A stretch of DNA of 64,000 bases, taken from Porphyra umbilicalis (lineage: Eukaryota > Rhodophyta > Bangiophyceae > Bangiales > Bangiaceae). Where the stretch lies: the NCBI GenBank assembly GCA_002049455.2, contig KV918821.1:114501-178500 (forward strand). The letters are read 5' to 3'. The translations under genes were made by a program, and so were the position numbers. Under the pieces are notes generated by a model. That model was not told where the DNA came from and made no database searches. It saw nothing but the letters and a program-made list of their open reading frames with translations. This document shows positions 54,651-64,000 of this stretch, in pieces. Numbering within the stretch: position 1 is the stretch's first letter; each line of letters begins with the position of its first letter.

Positions 54651-55080
54651 GCACACTTTGCGTCGATTTTTTGCGATATTTGGCCCGCAGCTGCAGGCCT
54701 CTAGCTTCGGGCCAAGTCGGCTGGTCGGGCCCGAATCGATTTTGGTGCTAGTCGATTTTTGGTTGAATGTGGTATGGCACAGTAGGCCTCCTGCTCCCTC
54801 GGGTCGAGCCGATTTTCGGCCAAGTCGCTGAGCTGCGTTTCTGGCCACACTTTGACGGGCCGCCGATGAGCCGGATCGTCTCCGTTCGAGACGCACCCGG
54901 GTGCGCTGTACTCACCTCGACATCTGCTTCACGTCGATGGTGATTTTGGCGATTTCGGCGGAGGTCGATTTTACTTGGCCAAAATCGGCTCGACTCGCTG
55001 GGAGCTGTAGGCCTACTGCTCCCACCGACTCGACCCGATTTCGGCCAAGTCGATGAGATCGATTTGGCCGTTTTGTCTCG
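54600..55080. repeat. Cluster of direct and inverted gtcgagccgattttggccaa words
   Basis: The phrase gtcgagccgatttcggccaa, followed by tcgatgagccgcgtttc, occurs at about 54607 and again at about 54811. A third degenerate copy is at about 55025, and an inverted copy (ttggccaaaatcggctcgac) is at about 54976. A second word, gcaggcct or taggcctact with gctccc, recurs at about 54690, 54783 and 55008. The arrangement resembles binding-site arrays or the remains of a foldback element. Confidence 0.6.
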
Positions 55081-55658
55081 ATCGCGGATGTTGGTGGAAG
55101 ATGTCGCACTGTGGCCGTGATGGAGCTTTGATGGCGCGGACTGTGGGGCGCTGGGGGAGTGTTGAGGCAGCCCCCCAAGCCCGCGCAGGTAAGTCGGAGT
55201 TACCGCGGACTGCCTGGCTAAGTCCGGGAGTACTTATGCGGTAATAGGCTTGTGTGGCTGTGCCATTGTCATGCATTGCTGTATGTGTGTGATGTAATTA
55301 CTTGTACTTGTGTATTGAGGGCAGCTCCTTTTGGAGCTGAGCTCGGGGAGATTCTCGTGGGGTCATAGAGGGGCGTCGGGATTTGTGGGGTGGTGAGAGC
55401 ATGTACCCTCCAAGGGAAGGAGCACTGCGCTGGCGGAGGGTGCGCCGGCAGAACGTGGCGAGAGAGGCACACGGAGGGTTTAAGAGCCTGCTGGCCTCGC
55501 GCCTCAGACTGCTCTCGAGCAAAGCAACGCATCCACCCAACTACCGCTCACTTCACAGTCCCGCGCGCGGACACGGTCGCCGGCGGCGGCGGAGGCGGCT
55601 CGCCGCGGCGGCGGCGGCTCACCACGTCGGCGAGCTGCCACGCCATTGGGCTGCCGGG
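55081..55658. other. Intergenic, nothing recognised
   Basis: Mixed composition up to about 55540; probably the upstream region of the GC-rich block that follows. Confidence 0.35.
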
Positions 55659-56285
55659 CATGGCCGCCGCGGCGCGGAGTGGGGGCAGTACCACCGGCGC
55701 CGGCGGCGGCGGTGCGTCGCCCGCGTCGCCGCGCGCCGGCGCCGCCGGCGGGGCGGACAGTGCCAGCAGCGAGCCGCTGCTGAGCTTGACCAACGTCGAG
55801 TCCCTCCGCGGCTTGCAGCGCAGCCGCAGCTTGCGGCGGCCGTCGGCCAAGGCGGGGGGCGACGGCGGCCACTGCGTCGGTGGCGGGGGGGGGGGTGGTG
55901 GGGGGGGGGGGGGGGGACCGGCGCCCGGACCTTTTCGCGGCGCTCCGCGTCGAGCTTCCGCGACTTGGTGCGGTCCGCCGCGACGGGCGCGGCGGGTCGC
56001 GACGGCGCGGGGGGGGGGGAGGGGGGGGGGGGGGGCCGCCGCGCGGGATTGTCGCCCCGCCCGTCGGGCGGCGGCAGCTTCGGCAGCGGTGGGGGTGGCG
56101 GCGGCGGCGGCGGCGGCGGCGGCAGCCTCGCCCCGCGCCACGGCGTCGGCGGCGGCAGCGTCCGCGGGCGGCCGGCGGGCGACTCGGACGATAATATTGA
56201 GATTAAAGGGGCGACGCGCGAGGAGGAGGTGCTCGCGCTCGTCTGCCGCGACTACTTGCGGGGGAGGGGGTCGGCGCTGCGGTGA
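55659..56285 (+). CDS. GC-rich gene-like block, unknown protein, interrupted by poly-G runs
   Basis: From an ATG at 55659 one frame reads MAAAARSGGSTTGAG and then SASSEPLLSLTNVESLRGLQ followed by RSRSLRRPSAK. This is a Ser/Arg-rich segment of ordinary protein character. At the G run about 55886-55917 the frame shifts to one reading ARTFSRRSASSFRDLVRSAA. After a second G run (about 56006-56035) it continues to DNIEIKGATREEEVLALVCR and DYLRGRGSA before a stop. The successive parts look like pieces of one N-terminal region with phosphorylation-type motifs. No domain was recognised. Confidence 0.3.
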   Translation, partial: HGRRGAEWGQYHRRRRRRCVARVAARRRRRRGGQCQQRAAAELDQRRVPPRLAAQPQLAAAVGQGGGRRRPLRRWRGGGWWGGGGGTGARTFSRRSASSFRDLVRSAATGAAGRDGAGGGEGGGGGRRAGLSPRPSGGGSFGSGGGGGGGGGGGGSLAPRHGVGGGSVRGRPAGDSDDNIEIKGATREEEVLALVCRDYLRGRGSALR

Positions 56286-57000
56286 ACGCCGGTGGCGGGT
56301 TGCTGCTGGCATTGCGCGACGCGGGCCGGGGGGGACGCCGCGCCGCCTGGCCGGCGACGCCGGTCGGGCGGCCGTCGGTGCCCGCGGGTCCCCCCCTGGT
56401 CAGACGGGCGGCGGGTCGCCCCCGCTGACGGGCTGGTTGCGTCGGCTTCGCCTCGTGTCTGGCCGGTCGCGACGCGCGGTCGGGGACGGCGTGTCGGCGG
56501 CTAGGACGGCCGGGTGACGCGGCGCGGTCGCGGCGCGCACGGCGGGCCGCGGGCGCCGCGTCGGCCGCGGCGCCGCCGCACGCCGCGCGCCCCGGACCGT
56601 GCAGCTGCGTACCTGGCGGTCCGTGCGCGCGTCGGCGACGACCCGACGGCGTGCGCACGGGCGTCGCATCGCCGCCGCCATCGTCGCCAGCGTCGGTGCT
56701 CGCCGTTGATGGGAGGGGCCGCAGCGCCCCGCGTTGGCCCCCCCGCGCCGCGGCGAGCCCAGACGCCTTGCGGAGGAGGGCGCCGACGCGGCGCCCGCCA
56801 TCGCAATGCGGCCGGCGAATGCAGCTGTGGTGGCCACAGCGGCCGCGGCCGCCGCTGTGGTGGCCACAGCGGCGGCTCTTTCGTCCGTCCGGTGTCCTCG
56901 TGTTAAGAAATAGCGGCAAGTATTAAAGCGCGATGGTGTGGGAGGTAGGACCTTCGGCACAGACAGAATGTGAAACAACGACAGGCAGCTTGCGTGCTCT
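56286..57000. other. GC-rich intergenic DNA, no gene called
   Basis: Open frames are plentiful because of composition. A short direct duplication of tgtggtggccacagcggc lies at about 56826-56875. The GC content drops near 56900, where the downstream flank of the Plavaka-type element begins. Confidence 0.4.
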
Positions 57001-57720
57001 CTACATGTTGACAAAGGCGTTCGTAAATAAACGTGCGCGCCTAATCTCCTCTCTCATTGTAGGGACGGCGCTCGGCATGTCCTCCAAGCCATGCCTCCAA
57101 ACCCATTCCACCCAGTCGTGCTCAACACACAGCACACGCAGCACACGGCTGACCGGGACGCACTCAAGCACGGGGGTCACGCCGACGTCGCGCACATCAA
57201 AGCGCAATCTCGTGCAGCGGTACGCCGCAAACGGGCAGCCCGCGACGGGCGCGACGCTGCGTGCGCGCTCGACCACCAGCAGGCGCACAAGCCGCTTTTG
57301 GACCCCCGTGACAACGACGCGGGCGCGGCCGACTCGACGGACATCGTGAGCCGACCTGTACTCGATCCAATCCATCCACGGTGCACCGAGGTAAGCATGG
57401 TACCCGCGTACAATCTGCCGCCGCTCACCGCCGCGCCGCGGCACCGCGCCGCGCGTGAGGTACGTCCCGACCGCGACAGTGACAACGTCGTTGCTTCGCA
57501 GCTCGAGGCACTCTGCCAATCCCTCCAAGTTACGGTCCTGTTGGAAGACACCGACGCGTACAGGGACACCATGTCGACGGATCTTGGGGGCACCTCCGTC
57601 AGCGTCTGCAGCGACAGCGGCCACCGTGGGCCCCGCACCGTTTTCTACCGGCACCTGCAGGCGCACCCGGTGGCGCGATTGGTCCATGAGGAGCTGAAGC
57701 ACCATCCCCCGCCCCTTCAT
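57001..57720 (-). pseudogene. C-terminal tail of the same transposase, in a different frame
   Basis: A 239-codon frame ending at 57001. It contains GYHAYLGAPWMDWIEYRSAH, then RVVVTGVQKRLVRLLVVERA, GCPFAAYRCTRLRFDVRDVG and VLCVEHDWVEWVWRHGLEDM. This is a beta-rich tail of a type that follows the catalytic part in Plavaka and other CACTA-like proteins. It is joined to the preceding part by a frameshift or an intron near 57.72-57.75 kb that I cannot resolve. Confidence 0.5.
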
Positions 57721-57734
57721 CGTTCGGGGCGATA

Positions 57735-58372
57735 CAGTCGTCCGTGCCGTCGGCGTCGTTATCGTGTACAGCCCAGTTCAAGACGTCCGAGACCTGCTCG
57801 GCCATGAGCAGCTGCATTGCATGCTCTGACCTCCCACGGTTGGTGCGATTGTACGCACTTTTGACGCCTTTGTGCTTCGCCTCGTTGACGCCTGTGTCGT
57901 CGACGCGAAGGTTGCCTCAAAGGCGAAGCTCGTCGAGCACGTGCGCGAGGAGCCGGTGCAGCTTGGGTGTGTGCAGAGGGCCAAACAAGCCCTGAAAGTC
58001 TCTGTGAATCCACATCGTCAGTCGGTCGGTCAGCTGCCGGGCACGCCGGACCGTGACGCCCTCGCCGAGGCAGGCAGGTCCGAACACCTCCCGAACCAGA
58101 GCCGCGAGCTCGCACATTGCCCAAGTGAGCACTTCGTGGTTCCACTGCCCGGAGGCGGCGCCGAGGATCCCGCACACAGAAAAAGGAAGGAAGTGCACGA
58201 CGCGCCTGTGCTCGGCGCAGCGCAACGTCGGCTGCTTTTGATCAGGGGGTACAAAATACCTGCATATGGGATGCCACATCATAAACATGGGATGACATGA
58301 CACAGCACCGGTGTCAGCGCAATTGCACCGCAGGCACCGATACTGTCGCAGCAGCCCCGAGCACGCTTCCAT
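57735..58372 (-). pseudogene. Plavaka-like transposase, C-terminal helical part, with an in-frame stop
   Basis: Reads RRVVHFLPFSVCGILGAASG, WNHEVLTWAMCELAALVREV, RQLTDRLTMWIHRDFQGLFG and TPKLHRLLAHVLDEL, the region before the family's last conserved Glu. A TGA at 57915-57917 interrupts the frame. The same frame then continues GNLRVDDTGVNEAKHKGVKS and AYNRTNRGRSEHAMQLL, which is the expected continuation (E...HK..K..Y..TN). The stop is therefore most likely a single disabling substitution. No start is assigned because the preceding exon is missing. Confidence 0.65.
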
Positions 58373-58599
58373 CTGTACCGGGCTGCACCCTCAGATCGTT
58401 ACCAGCGTTATGAAACGTACCCAGGTGTGACATGCGGCACAGGATTTGTACGAGAGGCATACATGAAGCGACTGTTGGCGCTGCGCAACGATGCTCCCGA
58501 GTCCCTCTCGACAAGGCCGACGTCGTGGTCCACCAACTCCGCGTAGAGGTGGACCCCGTTCGAAATCCTAGGACATAGCCCGACGTCAACAACGTCGGC

Positions 58600-60600
58600 G
58601 GTCCTGCCCTAGGTGAATTTTTGGTTCGTTCTTGGCGACACATTGGCGACACACAGCGGTCGAGTGTCGCCAACGTGTCGCGCAGGGGGGCTAACTGTGC
58701 CGGAGACAGGAGCACCATGGGAGCACGCCGGCAGCGGATATGCATCCGGCCGTGCCGGATACGGAACAAACATAAGGAGCATCCTGTTCAATTGCCATTT
58801 TCCGCGGCAAAAGTTTGGATCTAGTATTCCACAAATCGATGACTGACACGCGACCAACAATATCAGTCAAATGACATTGTGGATCACGCGACAGGAACGC
58901 GCCGACAGGACATATCTGCAGGTGACAAGCGCCACCCTGCGCCGCGGCGGCCGCCGCCGACGCCGCGTCGAGCGCGTCGCGAGTAGCGTCAAACAGAGCG
59001 GCGTCGGCGGTGGCGGCGTCGGCAGCGGCGGCGGCGGCAGAGGCGCGATGCTGCACCAGCGGGTGCCCATTGGAGACGGCGGCCGTCGCAGACGCGGGGG
59101 CCGGCGGGGGAGACGGGAGGGTGCCCCGCCGCCGCCGCCTCCCGCAGCAGCAGACGCCGCGTCGCCCCCCGCCCCCGCTCCCGCACCCGCTCCAGCAGCC
59201 GCACCCGCCCCCGCCCCCGCCGCACCCGGCAGCGGCTGAAATGCCTCCCGCGCAAGCAGGAGCACAAGCACCTGCCGCACCGCCGGCGTGCGGGCGGCGG
59301 CGCCGCCCGGCGCAATCAGCGCGCGCAGCAGCCTGTCGGTGACTGCGGGCACGCACAGCATCCACACGGGCGCCGTCGACGGCACCGCGTCGGCGGGAAT
59401 GGGGGCCGCCGCGCCCGCCCCCAACCCCCTCACCGGCGGCACCTTTCTCCCCCCCCCCCCTTCGCCCCAACTGCCGCCGACGAGGCCAGCCCCCCCCCCC
59501 CCCCCCCCCCCCCCCACCGCCGCCGACGAGGCAAGCCCCCCCCCCGCCCGCCGCGTTGGGCGCGGTGCAAAAGCCGAGCGCAGCATCGTCAGCCACCGCC
59601 ACCGTCGCCCCGCCGTCGCCCGACGGCAGCCGGCCGCGCCGAGGCACCGTCGCCGAGTCGCCGCCGACAATTTGCTGCCCCCGTCGGCTGCCACGGCGCC
59701 GCCCCGCGCGGGGTGCCTGTCGCCTTCGGGCGCGAACTCTGCGGCAGCTGCAGCGGCGCCGCCCCTTGCCGCCGCTGGCGCCCGCCCGCCACCCGGCGTC
59801 GACGCGGCGCCGGCGACGCCGCCCCCCCCCCCAGCCGCGCGCACCTCCTTGGCCGCCAAGACCACCGCCGCCGCCGCGTCACTGTCGCCTCCCGCCGCCG
59901 CGGCTTGCCGCCGCCGCCGCCGAAACCGCGCACCCCCCCAGCACGTCCGCCTTCCCCCCAGCGCCGACAACGCCGCAGCCGCGGCCGCCGACCGTCGCAT
60001 CGCCGCCGCCCCTTGCCGCCGCCGCCGCCCTGTGGACTGGCGGCGGCGGCGACGACGCGTGGCGGCGGCGGCCGACGCCGCCGCAACGCCCGACACCGCC
60101 GCGGCTTGCCGCCGCCGCCGCCGACACCGCGCACCCCCCCCGCACGTCCGCCCCCCCCGGCCCCCCCGCAGCGGGAGGCCGCAGACGCGATCTTGCTCCT
60201 TGCAGCCGCCGCTGCTTGCCACCTAATCGCAGCCGGCTGCGGACCGCGCCGGCACTCTGAGTCGCGTCCACCGCGCGGGCGGCGGGGGCGGGGGATGACC
60301 GCCGGCCGCCAGGGGTGCCCTTCGCGGCCGCCAGGGGTGCCCTTCGCGGCCGCCAGGGGTGCCCTTCGCGGCCGCCAGGGGTGCCCTTCGCGGCCGCCAG
60401 GGGTGCCCTTCGCGGCCGCCAGGGGTGCCCCTCGCGGCCGCCAGGGGTGCCCTTCGCGGCCGCCGATGGTGGCGGTTGGAGCCTCTCCCGCACCCCCAAG
60501 TGCTCTGGGGGCATTTATGGTAGAAGATGTCACCGCCAACCAATCATATTGCTGGGAAAACAAGGATAAACGAGCAGAACAATGAGGACATGGCTCTTAT
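58600..60600. mobile_element. Probable insertion inside the Plavaka-type remnant, with GC-rich cargo
   Basis: Between transposase pieces lie, in order: a stem-loop (58635-58675) and the shared segment (58836-58891), both related to those at 53.2-53.46 kb; a very GC-rich block (58.9-60.2 kb); and a 22-bp tandem repeat (60301-60460). The GC-rich block on the minus strand includes the protein-like AVTDRLLRALIAPGGAAART and VRQVLVLLLAREAFQPLPG (about 59235-59350). C runs at about 59449-59520 break its frames. The left boundary near 58.6 kb is suggested by the return of transposase-like sequence; the right boundary is not defined. Confidence 0.4.
60301..60462. repeat. 22-bp tandem repeat, about 7-8 units
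   Basis: Units of gcggccgccaggggtgccct plus tc, almost identical to one another, each holding a GCGGCCGC palindrome. Open in all frames; not coding. Confidence 0.92.
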
Positions 60601-61259
60601 CCAATGAAAATCGTCTCAGCGCACCTCGCCGCAGGGCAAAAACACGGTCAGTGTCAGAGTCCTTCTGATACTGTCATCGCAGTGCGGCACCAGCCAATCA
60701 GAGGCAGAATTCACCGGCACGATTGCTATGATAGACGACGGGGGCCGGTCTGCTGCTGTCCTCACCATTCCGTGCTGACAGTGATCTCGCCGGAGTGCAC
60801 CAGGGGCGAGGTCCCTCCTGAGTTCGTGAAATTGCATCATTTCAGTGATACACAAGCCTGGGACTTGGCCGTGTCAGCTTGATTCTCGTTGTCTTAGCCG
60901 TTGGACATGCCATCCGAACCGAATAATTGTGTCGCCAGATCCCCGACCGGCCATTCCAAGTCGTAGGCTGCGGTTTCGATGGGGCACCACACTGTGTCGC
61001 CCTCAAATCGCTTGAAAGTAACGAAAGAAGCGCGATGGCAGAACCGCCGACGAGCCTGCTGGTACCCCGACCAGGGGCGAGGAGAGCACGACCAGGGAGA
61101 TGCAAGCGAATCAGCCGAGTAGTGTGAGGGCGCTGTCGAGCCCAGGCAGCACGGCCCCAGCTAGCGTTAGGCGGCATGTTATACTGTCGCGCACGGCACT
61201 CCTGTCCAGCCCAGACAGCTCAAAAAGGGGGGCAGGAAGAAGCCAAGCATGCAACTCAC
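60601..61259. other. No gene called; may hold decayed middle exons of the Plavaka-type transposase
   Basis: Mixed composition. A short minus-strand stretch (LAGAVLPGLDSALTLL near 61115-61175) follows a tag| acceptor-like site and could be a small exon, but the match is weak. Confidence 0.3.
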
Positions 61260-63229
61260 GTGCAGACGGTCGAAGCCGGTGACCTGGTACAGGTGCTTTC
61301 GCCCCGACCCGAGACCCGCCCATCCTGCGAAAGCGTGAACACGGCAGTGGACACCCATCGTCTTTTCAATTGCCTTCACCTCCGCCGTGTTGCTGCTTTG
61401 AGCACGAATGCTCGCGCCGCGCTGCTGTGCGGTCACAGTCCCCGTGACGTCCCGCCTCCGCTGGTTGATGCCCGTCCGCCCTGCAAAAGAGCTCGAGTCG
61501 GCCATGCATGGGGTGCAATCGTGCTTGCTTCCGCATTGCTTCAGCAAGAGCAGGTTGCGCTCCTCCTGGTAGTCGCAAGCGTATGAAAGCAGGCGAGGTG
61601 ACACGGGTATTGCCGTACCGTCCGCCAGCTTGATGCTGCACCCCGTATGCGAGGCCTCCATGCAGCGGCGAAAGATGAGAAAAAGAGAGCACTGCAGCAA
61701 CTCGGCCTTTGTAGCGGACGACTTCTTTGTCGCGGCGGCTTCGTACTTTCGCAACACCATCGGAATGTAGCCGAGCGTCACCCAATGGACGTCATCCGTC
61801 TTGATGTTTGCAACGCACAGGCGCACGGGGCACGCTGACACAGCTGAGCAATGTAAGACGCCACAGGAGCACAGAGAAAGCAGTTTCGTCTGCAAAACAG
61901 TCACGTGGATGTGAGTGCACGGCATGGGCGGACGTGTCGCACGTATGACCAGCTCTTGTGAAGCAAACGTGACGGGACTGCACTCGGGGCTCTAGGGCGT
62001 GCAGGAGTCGGATGAAGCAGCACACAATCAGCGACACACAGAACAAGGGTCAACGTACCGCCCGTGCCAGTCAGCACCGTGCTGTCGGAGTATCCATACA
62101 GGCCCAACACCTTGGTACCCTCTTGCAGCGTGTCCCTCACGTCGTTGCATGCGTCAAAGTAGGCTGCACTGTCGTAGGGCCCCGACCAGACGTGATCGTC
62201 ATTGACGTCAGCGTCGTCAGGGCCGTTCGCACCCCATCGCAGTTGTTCAGCGCGCGCGTGCAGTACCAGCTGCTGCGCCACGTTAAAGGCGTCGCAATCA
62301 AGCAGGTGGTACGTATTGTCCGCAATGACGATAGGCACAGACCGCAACCCTAGCGCCTCCACCGTCCGCCGCATCTCGTTCCGGATAGCCTTCCAACAGG
62401 CCGTTTTGCTCAGGAACCGGTCGGCGAGCGCCTCGTCGCCACCAGCGTCACGTTCAACGGCACGCAGAACGGCGTAAAAGTCGTTGGTTTGTTGACGGCC
62501 AAGCCCGGCCCCGTTGGCGGTGCACGCGTACGTGAACACACGCCGCAAACAAGGCGTGGCAAAGCACGGCAGGTAGCCGATGTCGTCTCGACCAGAAAAG
62601 ACCGGTTCGGCGCGGTCCACGTCGTGCAGTGAGTTGTACCATTCAAGAACCCGTCCGCTCAGGGAGGCTCCATAGTCCATCTCACCGTGCACCTCCACAG
62701 GCGCCTGCACGCGCAACGACTCGACAAAGACGGTGTTGACGTTGGGTCTGTTGTCCTCGTCGGGACTGTCTCCAGCCGGCGAGTCCTCTTCAGACTCGTA
62801 CTCCTCGTCCGAGTCCGTAACCGGCGTGCTGCCGTCGGAGCCCTCGTCCTCGTCGCTCTGGCTCAAAGCCGAGTGTCTGCTGCACGTCCTCGCATCGTGT
62901 GGACACTCGTCGGCAGTGGTACTCGGCGAAGCGCTGCTGCCGGACGACCTTCCGCCGCCGTGTGGAGTGCCATCTGCATCGTCTCCGTCGTCGACGTCGC
63001 CGGGAGAGACATCGCCTGCGGCACCACAGGCGCCGGCAACGCCGCCGGCGTCGAAGACGCTCCCGCCGTCGTCTTCGGGGTCGTCAGCCCTCTCGTTAGT
63101 GCCGAGGGCCACTGCGTCGGCTTCGTTAACATGATCAGGGGGATGCACTTGGATGTGGTGGTGCAGTCCATTGAGCACAGCAAACGTCCTGCTGCACGTC
63201 ATGTACGGGCACTGGATATGCGGCGCCAT
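61260..63229 (-). CDS. Plavaka-like transposase, N-terminal part, two exons
   Basis: Starts at the ATG at 63229 with MAPHIQCPYMTCSRTFAVLN, a C2H2-type finger as at the N-terminus of Plavaka proteins. An acidic Ser/Asp linker follows (about residues 35-160), then RVLEWYNSLHDVDRAEPVFS. Exon 1 is 63229-62059, and a 224-base intron (62058-61835, GTACGT...gtcag) is supported by homology. The splice gives YSDSTVLTGTG-ACPVRLCVAN, the family's YSDKT....PV.L...N block. Exon 2 continues VHWVTLGYIPMVLRKYEAAA and ISCx-like parts, with CSLFLIFRRCMEASHTGCSI, LLSYACDYQEERNLLLLKQC and the CTPCMADSS zinc-ligand region. It reaches HLYQVTGFDRLH near 61260, where a GTGAGT donor follows. No further exon is clear. 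The transposase cuts and pastes the element's DNA; this copy lacks its core. Confidence 0.7.
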
Positions 63230-64000
63230 CACCGTGCACGCGAGTGGCAGGCACGTCGTGAACGAGGGACCACGCCGTGGCGAAGGAGCACGGCGTCAGC
63301 AACTCAGCTCCCACACGATGCGCGAGGAGACGGGAACCTCGCGCACCTCTTTCACAGATGCGTGCGCCACACCAAGAGATGCCGTCACCGTGGCCGGCAC
63401 GACCACCCACGGAAATGGGGGGCATGCGACCCTGCAGTGCACAGGACGCCACGCTGCAACCGTTCCCCCTCTCGGCCCGCTCTCCCAGAAATGCTCCTGG
63501 CACGGCGCGTGTCTTTTTGCCGCGTTTCGACAGTGTGCAAGACCCGCGACGTTGCGCAATCTGTAAATAAGAATGCCACGAATTACGCACTCTCAACGGG
63601 AACATCAAAATTTGGGGGATCGGCGCGAATCGTGTGGGCACGACGGGCCCCTCAAGCCTCCAGCGGTCGCCTCATTCTTGGTGCTGTTGAGATGCCCTTT
63701 CGTGGCGGATGTGCCCGTTCGACCCACGAGCCTCGGGAGTGTCTGGCAGCAGCCCCCGCCTTTGTGGCCATCACGACGCGTTCCGCCTGCTGCCGCACAG
63801 ATGCCACTGCAGCGGCCCCTGCGGCCCCACAGCCACCTTGCGAGTGGCACGCGAGCCTGAGAGGCAGCCGCAGGAGCGAGGAAGTAGCCTCCGTATCTGG
63901 AGGCGCCGCGGCAGGCGCTGGTGCCCCCGCGGCCACCGTTTCTACTACGGCCACCGCCGGCGTGCCGCCGTGGTGACAAACACGGCGGCCGCCGTTGTTC
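63230..64000. other. Upstream flank of the Plavaka-type gene, no gene recognised
   Basis: Frames are short or low in information. A gccgccg-rich end near 63955-64000 suggests that another GC-rich block begins at the window edge. Confidence 0.4.

Larger units (their letters stand above)
57001..63229 (-). mobile_element. Plavaka-type (CACTA-related) DNA transposon remnant, interrupted
   Basis: A minus-strand transposase of the Plavaka kind is spread over 6.2 kb. The N-terminal C2H2 finger and the YSDST and D-x-E regions lie at 61260-63229, the C-terminal helical region at 57735-58372 and a C-terminal tail at 57001-57720. Between 58.4 and 61.2 kb the middle part is missing or unrecognisable. 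Instead there is a GC-rich block bounded on one side by a segment shared with 53.4 kb, and a 22-bp tandem repeat. At least one in-frame stop and one frame change occur in the C-terminal part. No terminal inverted repeats were found, so the ends are not fixed. Confidence 0.7.

Noticed and set aside
53400-54900. A RasGEF N-terminal-like domain in the GC-rich block
   Set aside because: The ALVTYVL...AFLAHRYG segment faintly recalls that fold, but conserved residues are too few and the frame is uncertain. No function assigned.

Overview
The window looks like nuclear DNA of a very GC-rich, intron-poor eukaryote. Two host genes are certain: a eukaryotic-type S-adenosylmethionine synthetase with no intron (5915-7066, +) and transportin/karyopherin beta-2 with one 186-bp intron (34638-37700, +). 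A probable PEX11 peroxisomal gene lies at 7430-8237 (-). High GC, G/C homopolymers of up to about 25 bases, alanine/glycine-rich coding and few introns would fit a bangiophyte red alga (Porphyra/Pyropia type). That placement is inference, not something a single motif shows.

Most of the rest is mobile DNA. From left to right: a TA-flanked inverted-repeat element (1734-4937) that appears to have landed in the stop codon of a SWIM-like reading frame; a nested pair of small elements (8828-9374) inside one 8-bp target duplication; a PIF/Harbinger-type pair of convergent genes, transposase (10734-13417, +) and Myb/SANT-like partner (13822-16082, -), in DNA full of GCGGCCGC palindromes and minisatellites; remnants of a second Myb/SANT gene (18463-19725, -); a Ty3/Gypsy chromovirus fossil (20928-27124); C-rich minisatellites; two copies of a TA-flanked 1-kb element (29326-32711 and 32890-33898), where the undisturbed second copy shows the empty sites of two elements nested in the first; transportin; a poorly understood, less GC-rich stretch (38.5-41.1 kb); a truncated diverged chromovirus fossil (41440-43640); a second main chromovirus fossil in opposite orientation (44503-53160); GC-rich gene-like blocks (53.4-56.4 kb and 58.8-60.3 kb); and a decayed Plavaka-type (CACTA-related) transposase on the minus strand (57001-63229).

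The strongest candidate for something undescribed is a protein of 653 residues encoded antisense to the chromovirus, between the chromodomain end of pol and the 3' LTR. It is open at exactly the same length in both main copies. A clearly diverged third copy still matches it closely at protein level. The two main chromovirus copies also form a roughly 6.2-kb inverted repeat flanking a 17-kb segment that carries transportin.
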